From Candidatus Gastranaerophilales bacterium (GTDB taxonomy: Bacteria > Cyanobacteriota > Vampirovibrionia > Gastranaerophilales > Gastranaerophilaceae), in assembly GCA_944325625.1 (NCBI GenBank), contig CALVAP010000004.1, forward strand, positions 186,001 to 250,000: a DNA stretch of 64,000 nt, written 5' to 3'. The notes beneath the pieces are model-generated. The model did not search any database, had not been told where the DNA came from, and saw only the letters and a program-made list of their open reading frames with translations. Positions 42,604-51,406 of this stretch are shown in pieces. The translations under genes and the position numbers were made by a program. Each line of letters opens with the position of its first letter. Positions within the stretch are counted from its first letter, which is position 1.

Positions 42604-43071
42604 TTATGACTTCATTTTTTCTATAATGGAGGTTGTTGATTTGCCTTCCACAAAGCTTATAAACTCTATTCGTCCGCCATTTTCCATAATTATTTTTGCT
42701 TCGGGAAGGGTTTCTACAGTATAATCAGCACCTTTTGTATGCACATCAGGTTTTATCTGGGCAATTAAGCTTGATGGCGAATCCTCATCAAACAACACTA
42801 CAAAATCAACACAACTCAATGCACATAATATCTCTGCTCTATCATTTTCATTATTGACAGGTCTACTGGGACCTTTTATTGAGCGAACCGATTTATCACT
42901 GTTCAACATCACTATTGAATAATCGGCAAATGTTTTTGTTTTTTGTAAGTATCTTACATGTCCTACATGAAGAATGTCAAAACAGCCGTTTGTTGTAACG
43001 ACTGTTTTGCCTTCTTTTCTTATCTTTTCAACTACTTGTGAAATCTCACTTCTTGGAATAACTCTACCCAT
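42604..43071 (-). CDS. rfaE2: D-glycero-beta-D-manno-heptose 1-phosphate adenylyltransferase (RfaE2-type)
   Basis: The protein is a single nucleotidyltransferase domain: TNGCFDILHVGHVRYL (with the HxGH motif), NSDKSVRSIKGPSRP, KGADYTVETLPEA and STTSIIEKM. It activates heptose-1-phosphate to ADP-heptose for LPS core; the kinase half (RfaE1) is not in this window. The start at 43071 has AAAGGA upstream; the frame could extend 5 codons further. It overlaps the preceding foldase gene's stop at 43073 region, hence an operon. Confidence 0.9.
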   Translation of the reverse strand: MGRVIPRSEISQVVEKIRKEGKTVVTTNGCFDILHVGHVRYLQKTKTFADYSIVMLNSDKSVRSIKGPSRPVNNENDRAEILCALSCVDFVVLFDEDSPSSLIAQIKPDVHTKGADYTVETLPEAKIIMENGGRIEFISFVEGKSTTSIIEKMKS

Positions 43072-43072
43072 A

Positions 43073-44203
43073 TTAGTCCTTTGCACTTTTATTTTCAGGG
43101 TTGAGCGCAGGTTCTTTTGCTGCTTTTTCCTTTATTTGCTTTTGTATCGTTTCAGGATTGTAACTTGGGTCGTTGAAAATAATTGTTGCTTCATTTTTCA
43201 ATTTATCAACATGTTTTTGAAGAATATTCACTTTTTCTTGTTGAGACAAGAATGTTTTAATATCTTCTTTTACCTTATCAAAACTTTCAACGCCTGCTTC
43301 TTGTCTGTCGGTCACCATTATTATATGGTACCCGAACGGAGTAACAACAATTTCTGAAATTGTACTTGGTTTTTGACTAAATGCAACTTTTGAAAATTCA
43401 TCAACCATCTGTTCTTTTGTAAAGTAACCCAAATCTCCGCCTTGTTTTGCGCTGGCTACGTCATCAGAATTATCTTTTGCTACTTTTGCAAACATTGTCG
43501 GATCTTTTTTCACTTCATCGAGTAGTTTTTTTGCTTTATCATACTTTTGTGCTAAATCAGCTTTTACTTTTTCATCAATTTGAGCCGGAGTTAGATTTTT
43601 ATTTGCAGCGTCTGCTGTTATTATCGCTCTTATTTCATCTTTGTTTGCTGCAACAAGTATATGCGAAGCTTTAACTCTTTCAGGGTGTTTGAACTTATCT
43701 ATATTAGTCTTATAAAATTTTTCTGCGTCCTTATCAGAAATATTTACGACTTTAAGTTCATCTACCAACTTTTTGATTTTTACTTCTTCTTCTAAATCAC
43801 TTTTAAATTGATTTGCTGTAATTCCATTTTGTTTAAGAATTTCATTAAACTTTTCTTTGCTTCCAACTTGGTCAATTATATTTCTAAGCTCTTTGTCAAC
43901 ATCTTCTGATGAAACTTTTATTTTTTTACTCTTGATATCTTGATCAAGCAAATTTTTAACAATCAACTCATTAACAACTCTATCTTTTAACATCAAATAT
44001 ATAAAACTGTTAGGGTCATTTTTAAGATCTACACCCATCTGTGCAACCATAGAATTTTTTGTTACGGCGTCAAACGCTTTTTGAAACTCTGTTTGGGTAA
44101 TAGGTTCATCATTTATTGTAATAATCGTGTTTTTATCCGAAACACAACCTGTAACTAACGTTGCAAGTAAAGCCAATGAGGCTAATGTTTTTAATGTTTT
44201 CAT
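43073..44203 (-). CDS. SurA/PrsA-like periplasmic peptidyl-prolyl isomerase lipoprotein
   Basis: The signal peptide ends in a lipobox (LVTGC), so it is a lipoprotein. The next 150 residues form a SurA-N-type chaperone domain (VVNELIVKNLLDQDIK). A PPIC parvulin domain follows with VKASHILVAANK and GGDLGYFTKEQMVDEF, then VVTPFGYHIIMVTD. The tail is Lys/Ala/Pro-rich. It should help outer-membrane or surface proteins fold. GAGG precedes the ATG. It lies downstream of mfd by 32 bases. Confidence 0.92.
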   Translation of the reverse strand: MKTLKTLASLALLATLVTGCVSDKNTIITINDEPITQTEFQKAFDAVTKNSMVAQMGVDLKNDPNSFIYLMLKDRVVNELIVKNLLDQDIKSKKIKVSSEDVDKELRNIIDQVGSKEKFNEILKQNGITANQFKSDLEEEVKIKKLVDELKVVNISDKDAEKFYKTNIDKFKHPERVKASHILVAANKDEIRAIITADAANKNLTPAQIDEKVKADLAQKYDKAKKLLDEVKKDPTMFAKVAKDNSDDVASAKQGGDLGYFTKEQMVDEFSKVAFSQKPSTISEIVVTPFGYHIIMVTDRQEAGVESFDKVKEDIKTFLSQQEKVNILQKHVDKLKNEATIIFNDPSYNPETIQKQIKEKAAKEPALNPENKSAKD

Positions 44204-44235
44204 TTCTATCCTCTTTTCTTTTTCAAAGCATGTCT

Positions 44236-47200
44236 CTATGCCTTATAATCATATCTTAATTTAGAAATATAGTAAAATAAATCAGACAATATGGTATAAA
44301 TTTCTTCAAAATTTAAGTAAGCCGTATTCAAAAGCAAGATAGAACGCCCCTCTCGACAAGAAGACGGTGCGTCTGTATACTTAATATACTTAACATTTTC
44401 TTTGTTCAATTTAGATTTTATCATTGACCATTCGCCACGCTGATAAGGGGTGTAAATTCTTATATTATCAGGAGTTTCTCGCACTAAAGGAATTTTTGCT
44501 TCACTTGCTAAAACTCTCAACCTAACCAGTCTTGCCAGGTTTTCTACTTCCAACGGTAATTTTGAGAACCGATCTTTCCACTGGGCTAGGATTAAATCCA
44601 ATTCACTTGTAGACTTAACATCCGAAAGCCTCTTATATTCTATTATTTTTTGTTCTTTCGAACCTACCCACTCATCCGGAATAAATGCCGTTACATTTAT
44701 ATCAATGATACTGTGACATACATCTTCAACAGCCTCGCCTTTTACCTCTTGCACCGCTTCTTCTAAAAGTTGACAGTATGTATCAAAACCTACATTTACC
44801 ATATGCCCATGCTGTTTTGTGCCTAATATATTCCCAACACCACGAATTTCTATATCCCTTAATGCTATTTGATATCCACTGCCAAGCGTTGTGAAACTTT
44901 TTATTGCATCTAATCTGGATAATGCTTCCTGTGTTAACCTGTTTCTATCGCGATAAAAACAATAACAATATGCCTGACGCTCACATCTTCCTACTCGTCC
45001 TCGTATTTGATATAATTGAGCTAACCCAAGCTTATGGGCATCATATATCAATATTGTATTGGCATTTGAAATATCCAGTCCTGACTCAATTATTGTTGTA
45101 CAGAGCAAAACATCGTATTTATGCTCCTCAAACTCTATCATTATATTTTCGAGTTCTTTCTCTTCCATTTGCCCGTGTGCTACAGCTATCCTTAGATTTG
45201 GAATTAAATTTCTTAATCCCGCAGCAAACTCGTATATAGTTTCCACCCTGTTGTATAAGAAAAAGACCTGCCCGTCTCTATCCAACTCGTGTAAGATTGC
45301 GTTCTTTACAGTATTGTCATCAAAATTTCCCACAAATGTCTTTATCGGAAGTCTGTTTTTGGGCGGAGTATTTATCACAGACATATCCTTGATTCCCGAA
45401 AGCGACATATATAAAGTCCTTGGTATAGGTGTTGCTGACATCGATAAAATATCAATATTTTTACGAAGCATTTTAAGCTGCTCTTTATGCTTAACCCCAA
45501 AACGATGTTCCTCATCTACAACCAAAAGTCCTAAATCTTTGAACTGTATATCTTTTTGCAAAAGTCTATGCGTACCAACAACTACATCCACCTCGCCAAG
45601 CGCAAGTTTTCTTGCTGTTTCTTTCTGTTCTTTTGCGCTGCGAAAACGCGATAAAAGTTCAACTTTTATCGGAAACGGCTTAAACCGCTCTGATAAAGTT
45701 TGATAATGCTGTAATGCAAGAATTGTTGTAGGAACGATTAGCGCAGCTTGTTTTCCGCTCATTACTGCTTTAAATACAGCTCTTATTGCAACTTCCGTCT
45801 TTCCAAAACCTACATCTCCACATATCAATCTGTCCATCGGTTTGTCAGATTCCATATCTGATTTTGTATCTTCTATCGCCTTCATCTGATCAGGCGTTTC
45901 CGTATACTCAAAAGCCTCCTCCATTTCATATTGCCAGAGCGTATCCGGGTCAAACTCTATTCCTTTAGACGCTTTTCTTCTTGCGTATAACCTTATGAGT
46001 TCTTCTGCTATATCTTCTACTGCTTTTTTTACACGAGATTTTATCGTGTTCCAATCGTTGCCGCCCATTTTCGATAACCTTGGCGCTTGAGATGCAGAAC
46101 CCCTGTATCTCGCCAACATATTAATTTGCTCGGCAGGAATATGAAGTTTGTCACCGTTTTGGTACTCTATGCTTAGATAATCCTTCTGTTGTCCGTCTAT
46201 TTCCTGCTTTGAAAGCCCTATGTAACGACCTATTCCATGAATATGATGTACGACATATTCACCCTCTTTTATATCATTAACGCTTTCTAAAAACTCTTGC
46301 TTCTCTTTGTTATATGAACGTTTTGATGTCGTAATATCTTTGGACTTTTTATTAAACAATTCCTTATCACTTAAAACACACAGCCCAAAATCCTCAATCA
46401 TTGCACCACCACATGCAATATTTGACGTTACGTATATAGTAATGTCATCTTCATAAACGTCCGAATATGGAAGCTCAAAATCTCTAAGAACTTCCTCTAC
46501 TCTGGATTTGTAATCCGTAGCAACTACCACTTTTTTATTAAGTTTTCGCTGTTCCTCTATAAATTCTGCAATTTTATATACATCACTTGAAAAACTCGGA
46601 ATAAGATTACTCTCAAATTCAATTATATCAACATCCTCGGTATCTATGAAGTTATCAAAAGATACTCTCTGATGTCGAGCAACAGATTTAATCAGCTCAT
46701 CATATACAACATGATTAAATCCGCTAATCTCAGGTGATATACCCTCTTTTACATTAGTTAAATAATTTTTTTGATAATTTTCATCAATCTGCGCGAAACG
46801 GGAAAACACTTCAGAACTCTCATCAAAAACTATCGCCCAATCATCTCCCAAAAAATCACTTAGTACCGCCGTATCCTCATTCAACAAACATTGAAAATAC
46901 TCTATTCCTTCAAAATACTTTTCGTTTTCCAGCTTCTGCGAAATTTCTTCTCCAAAAGGCTCTAAAATCTCCTTTGTGTTTTTATTAATAATGAACTTAT
47001 ACAAAGGCAAAATTTTTACGGATTTTACCTTTTTAAAACTGCGTTGATTTTGAGGGTCAAAATATCTTATATCAGTAACCGTATCTCCCCAAAGCTCAAT
47101 TCTCAAAGGAGATTCATCAACATTATAGATATCTATTATATCTCCCCGTATCGAAAACTCGCCTATATCCACAACCATAGTTGAGCGTTTGTAACCTAAA

Positions 47201-47655
47201 TCCGCAAGTCTTTTCGCAAGTTCTTGCGTATCTATCTCATCATCTACCTTTATTTCAATTGAGTTAATATCAAAAAACTCTCGTTTCGCAAACCTTTCTG
47301 CTAACGCCCTTATCGGAACCAGTACTATATCTTGCTCATTCAGGTTGTTTAATATCTCTATTTGCTGTGCATATTTGTATAAATTTAAAGGGAGTCCCTC
47401 ATACATCGAAACATCTTGATACGGAAAAATTTTTGATGACCTGTTAAAAAGTTTTTTTAAATCATTTTGATATCTTAATGCTTTTTGTTCTGATGCCGTT
47501 ATAAAAAAAATCTTCTTCTTTTTAGCAAGAAAATCTAAAAGCATTAACCTCAAAAATGACGTCAACCCGCTTATACAAAACGACGCCCTTTTTCTCATTT
47601 TACTTGCTAATCGCTCTATTTTTTCACTGTTGATATGTTGAATAAAATCCGTCAT
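44236..47655 (-). CDS. mfd: Transcription-repair coupling factor
   Basis: The 1139 residues match the full Mfd plan: a UvrB-like N-terminal part, a CarD/RID-type RNA polymerase-interaction domain near 470-530 (GEYVVHHIHGIGRYIGL), and a RecG-like translocase with Walker A GDVGFGKTEVA and DEEH box (VVDEEHRFGVKH). GRVGRCERQAYCY in motif VI and a C-terminal TRCF domain (TAFIPDEWVGSKEQK) complete it. It strips stalled RNA polymerase at lesions and recruits UvrA. The start codon overlaps the glyoxalase stop by one base. Confidence 0.97.
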   Translation of the reverse strand: MTDFIQHINSEKIERLASKMRKRASFCISGLTSFLRLMLLDFLAKKKKIFFITASEQKALRYQNDLKKLFNRSSKIFPYQDVSMYEGLPLNLYKYAQQIEILNNLNEQDIVLVPIRALAERFAKREFFDINSIEIKVDDEIDTQELAKRLADLGYKRSTMVVDIGEFSIRGDIIDIYNVDESPLRIELWGDTVTDIRYFDPQNQRSFKKVKSVKILPLYKFIINKNTKEILEPFGEEISQKLENEKYFEGIEYFQCLLNEDTAVLSDFLGDDWAIVFDESSEVFSRFAQIDENYQKNYLTNVKEGISPEISGFNHVVYDELIKSVARHQRVSFDNFIDTEDVDIIEFESNLIPSFSSDVYKIAEFIEEQRKLNKKVVVATDYKSRVEEVLRDFELPYSDVYEDDITIYVTSNIACGGAMIEDFGLCVLSDKELFNKKSKDITTSKRSYNKEKQEFLESVNDIKEGEYVVHHIHGIGRYIGLSKQEIDGQQKDYLSIEYQNGDKLHIPAEQINMLARYRGSASQAPRLSKMGGNDWNTIKSRVKKAVEDIAEELIRLYARRKASKGIEFDPDTLWQYEMEEAFEYTETPDQMKAIEDTKSDMESDKPMDRLICGDVGFGKTEVAIRAVFKAVMSGKQAALIVPTTILALQHYQTLSERFKPFPIKVELLSRFRSAKEQKETARKLALGEVDVVVGTHRLLQKDIQFKDLGLLVVDEEHRFGVKHKEQLKMLRKNIDILSMSATPIPRTLYMSLSGIKDMSVINTPPKNRLPIKTFVGNFDDNTVKNAILHELDRDGQVFFLYNRVETIYEFAAGLRNLIPNLRIAVAHGQMEEKELENIMIEFEEHKYDVLLCTTIIESGLDISNANTILIYDAHKLGLAQLYQIRGRVGRCERQAYCYCFYRDRNRLTQEALSRLDAIKSFTTLGSGYQIALRDIEIRGVGNILGTKQHGHMVNVGFDTYCQLLEEAVQEVKGEAVEDVCHSIIDINVTAFIPDEWVGSKEQKIIEYKRLSDVKSTSELDLILAQWKDRFSKLPLEVENLARLVRLRVLASEAKIPLVRETPDNIRIYTPYQRGEWSMIKSKLNKENVKYIKYTDAPSSCREGRSILLLNTAYLNFEEIYTILSDLFYYISKLRYDYKA

Positions 47656-48032
47656 TAATCCTTAGCTATAAATTCAATCATATTTCCATCCGGATCACTT
47701 ATAAATGCTACTTTCAAACCCGCCTCTTCCATATAAAATGGTTCATAAACCCATTCGTAGCCAAGATTTTCCACTCTTTGTGCCAGCTCATCCATATTAT
47801 CTACTTCAAACGCAAAATGCCCAAAAGCACTACCGGTAGTATAACCCTCCTCAGGAGTTTCATCGTTATGCGTAAGTTCTATCTCTACACCCGTTTTTTC
47901 ATCAAGCAAATAATACAACATACAATCTTCAAGCCTCAATGTTCGAGAAGGCTTTAAACCAATAAGGTCTTTATAAAATCTCATTGCTTCATCAATATCT
48001 GCAACTCTTATCATCGCGTGTAAAAATTTCAT
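47655..48032 (-). CDS. gloA: Glyoxalase I-like (VOC family) protein
   Basis: The 125-residue protein has the paired beta-alpha-beta-beta-beta modules of lactoylglutathione lyase: HAMIRVADIDEAMRFYKDLIG, VEIELTHN, GHFAFEVDNMDEL and DPDGNMIEFI. Putative metal ligands His5, a Glu near 52, a His near 72 and Glu near 121 are present. It would detoxify methylglyoxal with a thiol cofactor; other VOC activities are possible. AAGGAG lies 5 nt before the ATG. It is coupled to mfd by a one-base overlap. Confidence 0.9.
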   Translation of the reverse strand: MKFLHAMIRVADIDEAMRFYKDLIGLKPSRTLRLEDCMLYYLLDEKTGVEIELTHNDETPEEGYTTGSAFGHFAFEVDNMDELAQRVENLGYEWVYEPFYMEEAGLKVAFISDPDGNMIEFIAKD

Positions 48033-48254
48033 AAAAACTCCTTCTTTATCAATATTCCTCTATCTCAGGTTAACGCCAAAAAAAGTTTTTTTCAATATAT
48101 TAACAAATACTAACCTCACAACTCTTTCTTAGTCCCCAACTCACAATACAAAACTAATATAACTTTTTGTAAAAAACCAACTTGAAATGTGTTACTATTC
48201 ACTAAAAAAGGGAATAATTATATTAGGGATAGAAAAAACAAAAGGGGGGTTATA

Positions 48255-49010
48255 ATGAATATTGAAAACAACTTAAGCTCACACTTAAAAATAGCCAGAA
48301 CTCTTTCTCTAAGCTCCGCTCCTTTTATACATAAAAACTATATTAGGGCTTTAAGAGAATTAACAAATAAAAAAGCTTTTACCCTGGTGGAAACACTAAT
48401 TACTTTAGTTATTATAGGTGTCATCGCCGCAATGACTATCCCCACTTTGATTTCTAAATACCACGAACAAGAAACAGTCACAAAGCTCAAAAAAGCTCAA
48501 TCTATTCTCGCTAACGCTATATCTATGCAAAAAGCGAAGGGAGACGAGTTCGAAAGCCATACTTCATACGGCTTTTCGGCTGATACACTCACAAACAACC
48601 TCAAAGGACTTAATTGTTATACATCCCCCAATCTGGATATTTGTAGCGAGTTTGGATCACGGTCTATCGTCCCAGATGGAGGTATGTTGTTAGATGATGG
48701 GATTGCAGTGGGGAATCATAACCTTGGTAACGAACACATATGTGTAGCTTTTGAGAAAAAAAGCAGTTACAAAACCTATTTTGATGATAATCCATACAGT
48801 TATTGTTTTTGGGTAAGTGACGATTACACACTCATTCCTTTTGGCGCAGAAAGCAATGTGAAATTACAGGACAATTCAATCGCTCCCTCATTGACACAGG
48901 AAGAAACTTGTCCACACGAACCAGTAGGAAATAACTTCAGCGGATGTACATACTGGACTCTTAGAACAGGCAAAGTTACCAAAAAAGCCGGAGAATGGTT
49001 CGACGATTAA
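48255..49010 (+). CDS. Prepilin-like protein with long leader, no homopolymer tract
   Basis: ATG at 48255 follows a G-rich ribosome site (AAGGGGGG, 5 nt). A leader of about 45 residues (MNIENNLSSHLKIARTLSLS and more) precedes the prepilin signal KAFTLVETLITLVIIGVIAAM. The leader has the same layout as the three tract-bearing genes and weak similarity (KIARTLSLS against EIAQTVPLS), but its frame is continuous. The globular domain of about 190 residues has several Cys (NLDICSEF, CVAFEKK, CFWVSDD) and the motif YTLIPFG. It is probably a constitutively translated relative. The frame extends back to a GTG at 48189 without a ribosome site. Confidence 0.85.
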   Translation: MNIENNLSSHLKIARTLSLSSAPFIHKNYIRALRELTNKKAFTLVETLITLVIIGVIAAMTIPTLISKYHEQETVTKLKKAQSILANAISMQKAKGDEFESHTSYGFSADTLTNNLKGLNCYTSPNLDICSEFGSRSIVPDGGMLLDDGIAVGNHNLGNEHICVAFEKKSSYKTYFDDNPYSYCFWVSDDYTLIPFGAESNVKLQDNSIAPSLTQEETCPHEPVGNNFSGCTYWTLRTGKVTKKAGEWFDD

Positions 49011-49017
49011 TATCATG

Positions 49018-49686
49018 TTACTTAAAAAATTGTCCGCCCATTAAATAAAACTTAGAACAAGTTACACCTGTTTCTAATCTTCTACAGTTGCGTTGATTTT
49101 CTTCGTATGAAAGCCCTGTTCCAAATGGTTCCAATCTATTGTTATATATATTCAATCCAAAAACATCCAAACCAAAGCGATTTGGAAGTTTAACTCCATT
49201 CATATCAAAAATCATAACAGCACACAGGTTATCTGTTTCAAAACAATCTTGATTCAACCAATTTAAACCTGCTATTATAGTACCATCGGGAGAATATGTG
49301 AAATTTTGAGCATAATATTTGGACTCTTTGGGCACCTGTTTCCCGTTCAAAAATCTATACTTATAATTTTTTAACGATTTTTGCTCTTTTTTATTCCCAA
49401 CAACATCAGTATTAAGCGTGCTTTTAAACATATTCAAAATTTCTTGATTTCGACTTTGGCTACCGGACTTTACATAGTCCATAAGTTGTTGTCTTTGTGT
49501 CAGCAAAATAACATTGTACGAATATTGGGCGGATTCAAGTGTTTTTTTCCAGTTATATATAACTTTACTTTGCTGACTTACTCCAAAAATCTTCCCCAAT
49601 AGAATACAGAACATCACAATAGTTATAAAAACTATTATAACAATTTCTGCAAAACTCAAAACCAATTTGTTCGTCTTTTTTGCCAA
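49018..49686 (-). CDS. Divergent pilin-like protein with degenerate prepilin signal
   Basis: This 222-residue protein has a basic N-terminus (MAKKTNK) and one hydrophobic helix (LSFAEIVIIVFITIVMFCIL) resembling a type IV pilin alpha1 helix; the expected FTLxE is reduced to SFAE. The body shares the C-terminal pattern of the prepilin family here (DMNGVKLPNRFGLDVFGL and RLEPFG, matching NGKKGPNxWGRDIF and VIPxGS) and a late Cys pair. It faces the preceding prepilin gene tail to tail with a 7-base gap. A minor pilin or pseudopilin is likely. Confidence 0.7.
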   Translation of the reverse strand: MAKKTNKLVLSFAEIVIIVFITIVMFCILLGKIFGVSQQSKVIYNWKKTLESAQYSYNVILLTQRQQLMDYVKSGSQSRNQEILNMFKSTLNTDVVGNKKEQKSLKNYKYRFLNGKQVPKESKYYAQNFTYSPDGTIIAGLNWLNQDCFETDNLCAVMIFDMNGVKLPNRFGLDVFGLNIYNNRLEPFGTGLSYEENQRNCRRLETGVTCSKFYLMGGQFFK

Positions 49687-49696
49687 AATGCCTCCG

Positions 49697-50566
49697 CTAA
49701 TTACGGGCTAAATCAAGTCTGTGCTTTTCAGCATATAATTTGTCATAAATCCAATCAGGTATAAAATGCTTACCCATAATGATTTGTCCGTTATTTGGAT
49801 TTGGTGCATGGAAATCAGACCCACCTGTAACTATTAGTCCTAATTTTTCTGCTAACGTTGAAAAATATTCAACCATAGCCGGCGAATGCTTTCTATGATA
49901 AGCCTCTAAGCCTCTCAACCCATAATGCATAAGCTCTTTGGTTACTTCTTCCGCTATATCAACATCAAACGGATGGGCAAAAACCGGCACACCACCTGCT
50001 TCATATATAACCTCCACCGCTTCATGGGGAGATACACTATTCCTCTTCACATATACGGGTGAGTCGTCATTTATGTATTTGTTATATGCCTCTATTACAC
50101 TGCCCGTACCGCCTTTTGTTGTTATCGCTTTGGCTATGTGGGGTCTACCTATACTTCCGCCTTCTGCTACAAGCTTCTTTATATCTTCAAACTTTATTGC
50201 TATTCCTGCTTTCCTATTCAAAAGCTCAACTATTGCTTTTGTTTGTTCTACACGAGCCTTCTGCTGCGTTTTAAGCATGGATTGAAAATCACTGTTCTCC
50301 GTATCCATAAAATAACCGAGAATATGTATCTCATAACCTTTATAAAGCGTATTTATCTCTACCCCTTTGATTATTTCAAGAGGTTTTGTGCCATTTTTCT
50401 CTGCAAGCTGTTTGGCATATTTAATGGCAGGCTCATGCGATAATACATTATCGTGATCCGTCAGCGCTATAGCATCCAACCCCGCTTCCAACGCGGCATC
50501 TACAACCTTCTGCGGCGAAAACATCCCGTCTGAGTAGGTTGTGTGAATGTGTAAGTCGATTTTCAC
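49697..50566 (-). CDS. PHP-domain metal-dependent phosphoesterase (TrpH/RNase AM-like)
   Basis: The 289-residue protein has the four PHP motifs: HIHTTYSDG, LTDHDNV, a GVEIN block and a final GSDFHAPNP. These bind two or three metal ions. Family members hydrolyse 3',5'-bisphosphates or act as 5'-3' exoribonucleases; the substrate here is inferred only from context. It follows ymdB by 18 bases and precedes the minor pilin gene. GGAAAG precedes the ATG. Confidence 0.88.
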   Translation of the reverse strand: MKIDLHIHTTYSDGMFSPQKVVDAALEAGLDAIALTDHDNVLSHEPAIKYAKQLAEKNGTKPLEIIKGVEINTLYKGYEIHILGYFMDTENSDFQSMLKTQQKARVEQTKAIVELLNRKAGIAIKFEDIKKLVAEGGSIGRPHIAKAITTKGGTGSVIEAYNKYINDDSPVYVKRNSVSPHEAVEVIYEAGGVPVFAHPFDVDIAEEVTKELMHYGLRGLEAYHRKHSPAMVEYFSTLAEKLGLIVTGGSDFHAPNPNNGQIIMGKHFIPDWIYDKLYAEKHRLDLARN

Positions 50567-50584
50567 TTTCCTATCCTTTCATAA

Positions 50585-51403
50585 TTATATTTCCTCACTG
50601 TAATTCTTTTCTATACTAAAACTTTTTATCGAAACGGCATTTCCTGTATTTACACAAATTTCAACTATTAATCCGTTCAACATAACTTCTTCTCCCTGCG
50701 CAGGTAGATATTTTTGGGGAAGTTGGGTTAAAAATCTGTTTAATGAAGTATTATAATCCATTCCTATAACACTATCTTTTACCCCGCAAAACCCCGCATC
50801 GGTTATATATGCCGTTTTTCCAGCAATAATTTGCGCATCCGCTGTCTGAACATGCGTATGCGTTCCAACAACTGCACTTACGCCCAGCTCTGATGCCCAC
50901 CGCGCAAAACATATCTTCTCGGCTGTTGCTTCTGCATGAAAGTCTATAAATATTATAGGGGTTATCTGCTTTATACGTTCTATCTCTGTTTTTAATAATG
51001 ACCAATAGTTGTCAACCAGCCCCATAAAAGTCATACCTAATACATTTATGACACCTATTTTTACCCCTTTACAATCAAAGATACGACTACCTACCCCCGG
51101 AGTACCTTGCGGGTAATTTATCGGTCTTATAAGCTTGGGCGCATCTTCTATGTAATCAAATATATCTTTCTTATCCCAAATATGGTTACCAGACGTCATA
51201 CAATCAAGCACTTCGGACAATTCGACATAATTTTTCTGTGTCAAACCAAACCCATGGGATGCGTTTTCAACGTTCGCTATAACGAAATCACAGCTTAAAT
51301 TCTCTATAACAGCGACTTGACCGCTCAAAAATTCTCTCACGAGTCTTCTTGCCGAGCGGCCTGCCAAATCGCCTAAAAACATTATTTTTACTGTATCTGT
51401 CAT
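50585..51403 (-). CDS. ymdB: YmdB-family metallophosphoesterase
   Basis: The 272-residue protein has the calcineurin-like motifs GDLAGRSARR, NVENASHGFG, MTSGNHIWDKKD, FIDFHAEATAEK and VVGTHTHVQTADAQI. YmdB of Bacillus hydrolyses 2',3'- and 3',5'-cyclic nucleotides and interacts functionally with RNase Y. The same gene pair is adjacent here, with the ATG at 51403 only 3 bases after the rny stop. A TTG one codon upstream is possible. All metal ligands appear present. Confidence 0.94.
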   Translation of the reverse strand: MTDTVKIMFLGDLAGRSARRLVREFLSGQVAVIENLSCDFVIANVENASHGFGLTQKNYVELSEVLDCMTSGNHIWDKKDIFDYIEDAPKLIRPINYPQGTPGVGSRIFDCKGVKIGVINVLGMTFMGLVDNYWSLLKTEIERIKQITPIIFIDFHAEATAEKICFARWASELGVSAVVGTHTHVQTADAQIIAGKTAYITDAGFCGVKDSVIGMDYNTSLNRFLTQLPQKYLPAQGEEVMLNGLIVEICVNTGNAVSIKSFSIEKNYSEEI

Positions 51404-51406
51404 CAA

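Noticed and set aside
43073-44203. Reading the lipoprotein foldase as plain cytosolic parvulin
   Set aside because: It has a lipobox signal peptide and a SurA-like N-terminal domain, unlike the 95-residue parvulin at 21067.
44904-45703. Long plus-strand open frames opposite mfd
   Set aside because: They lie wholly inside a clear full-length mfd, with no start signals and no recognisable protein.
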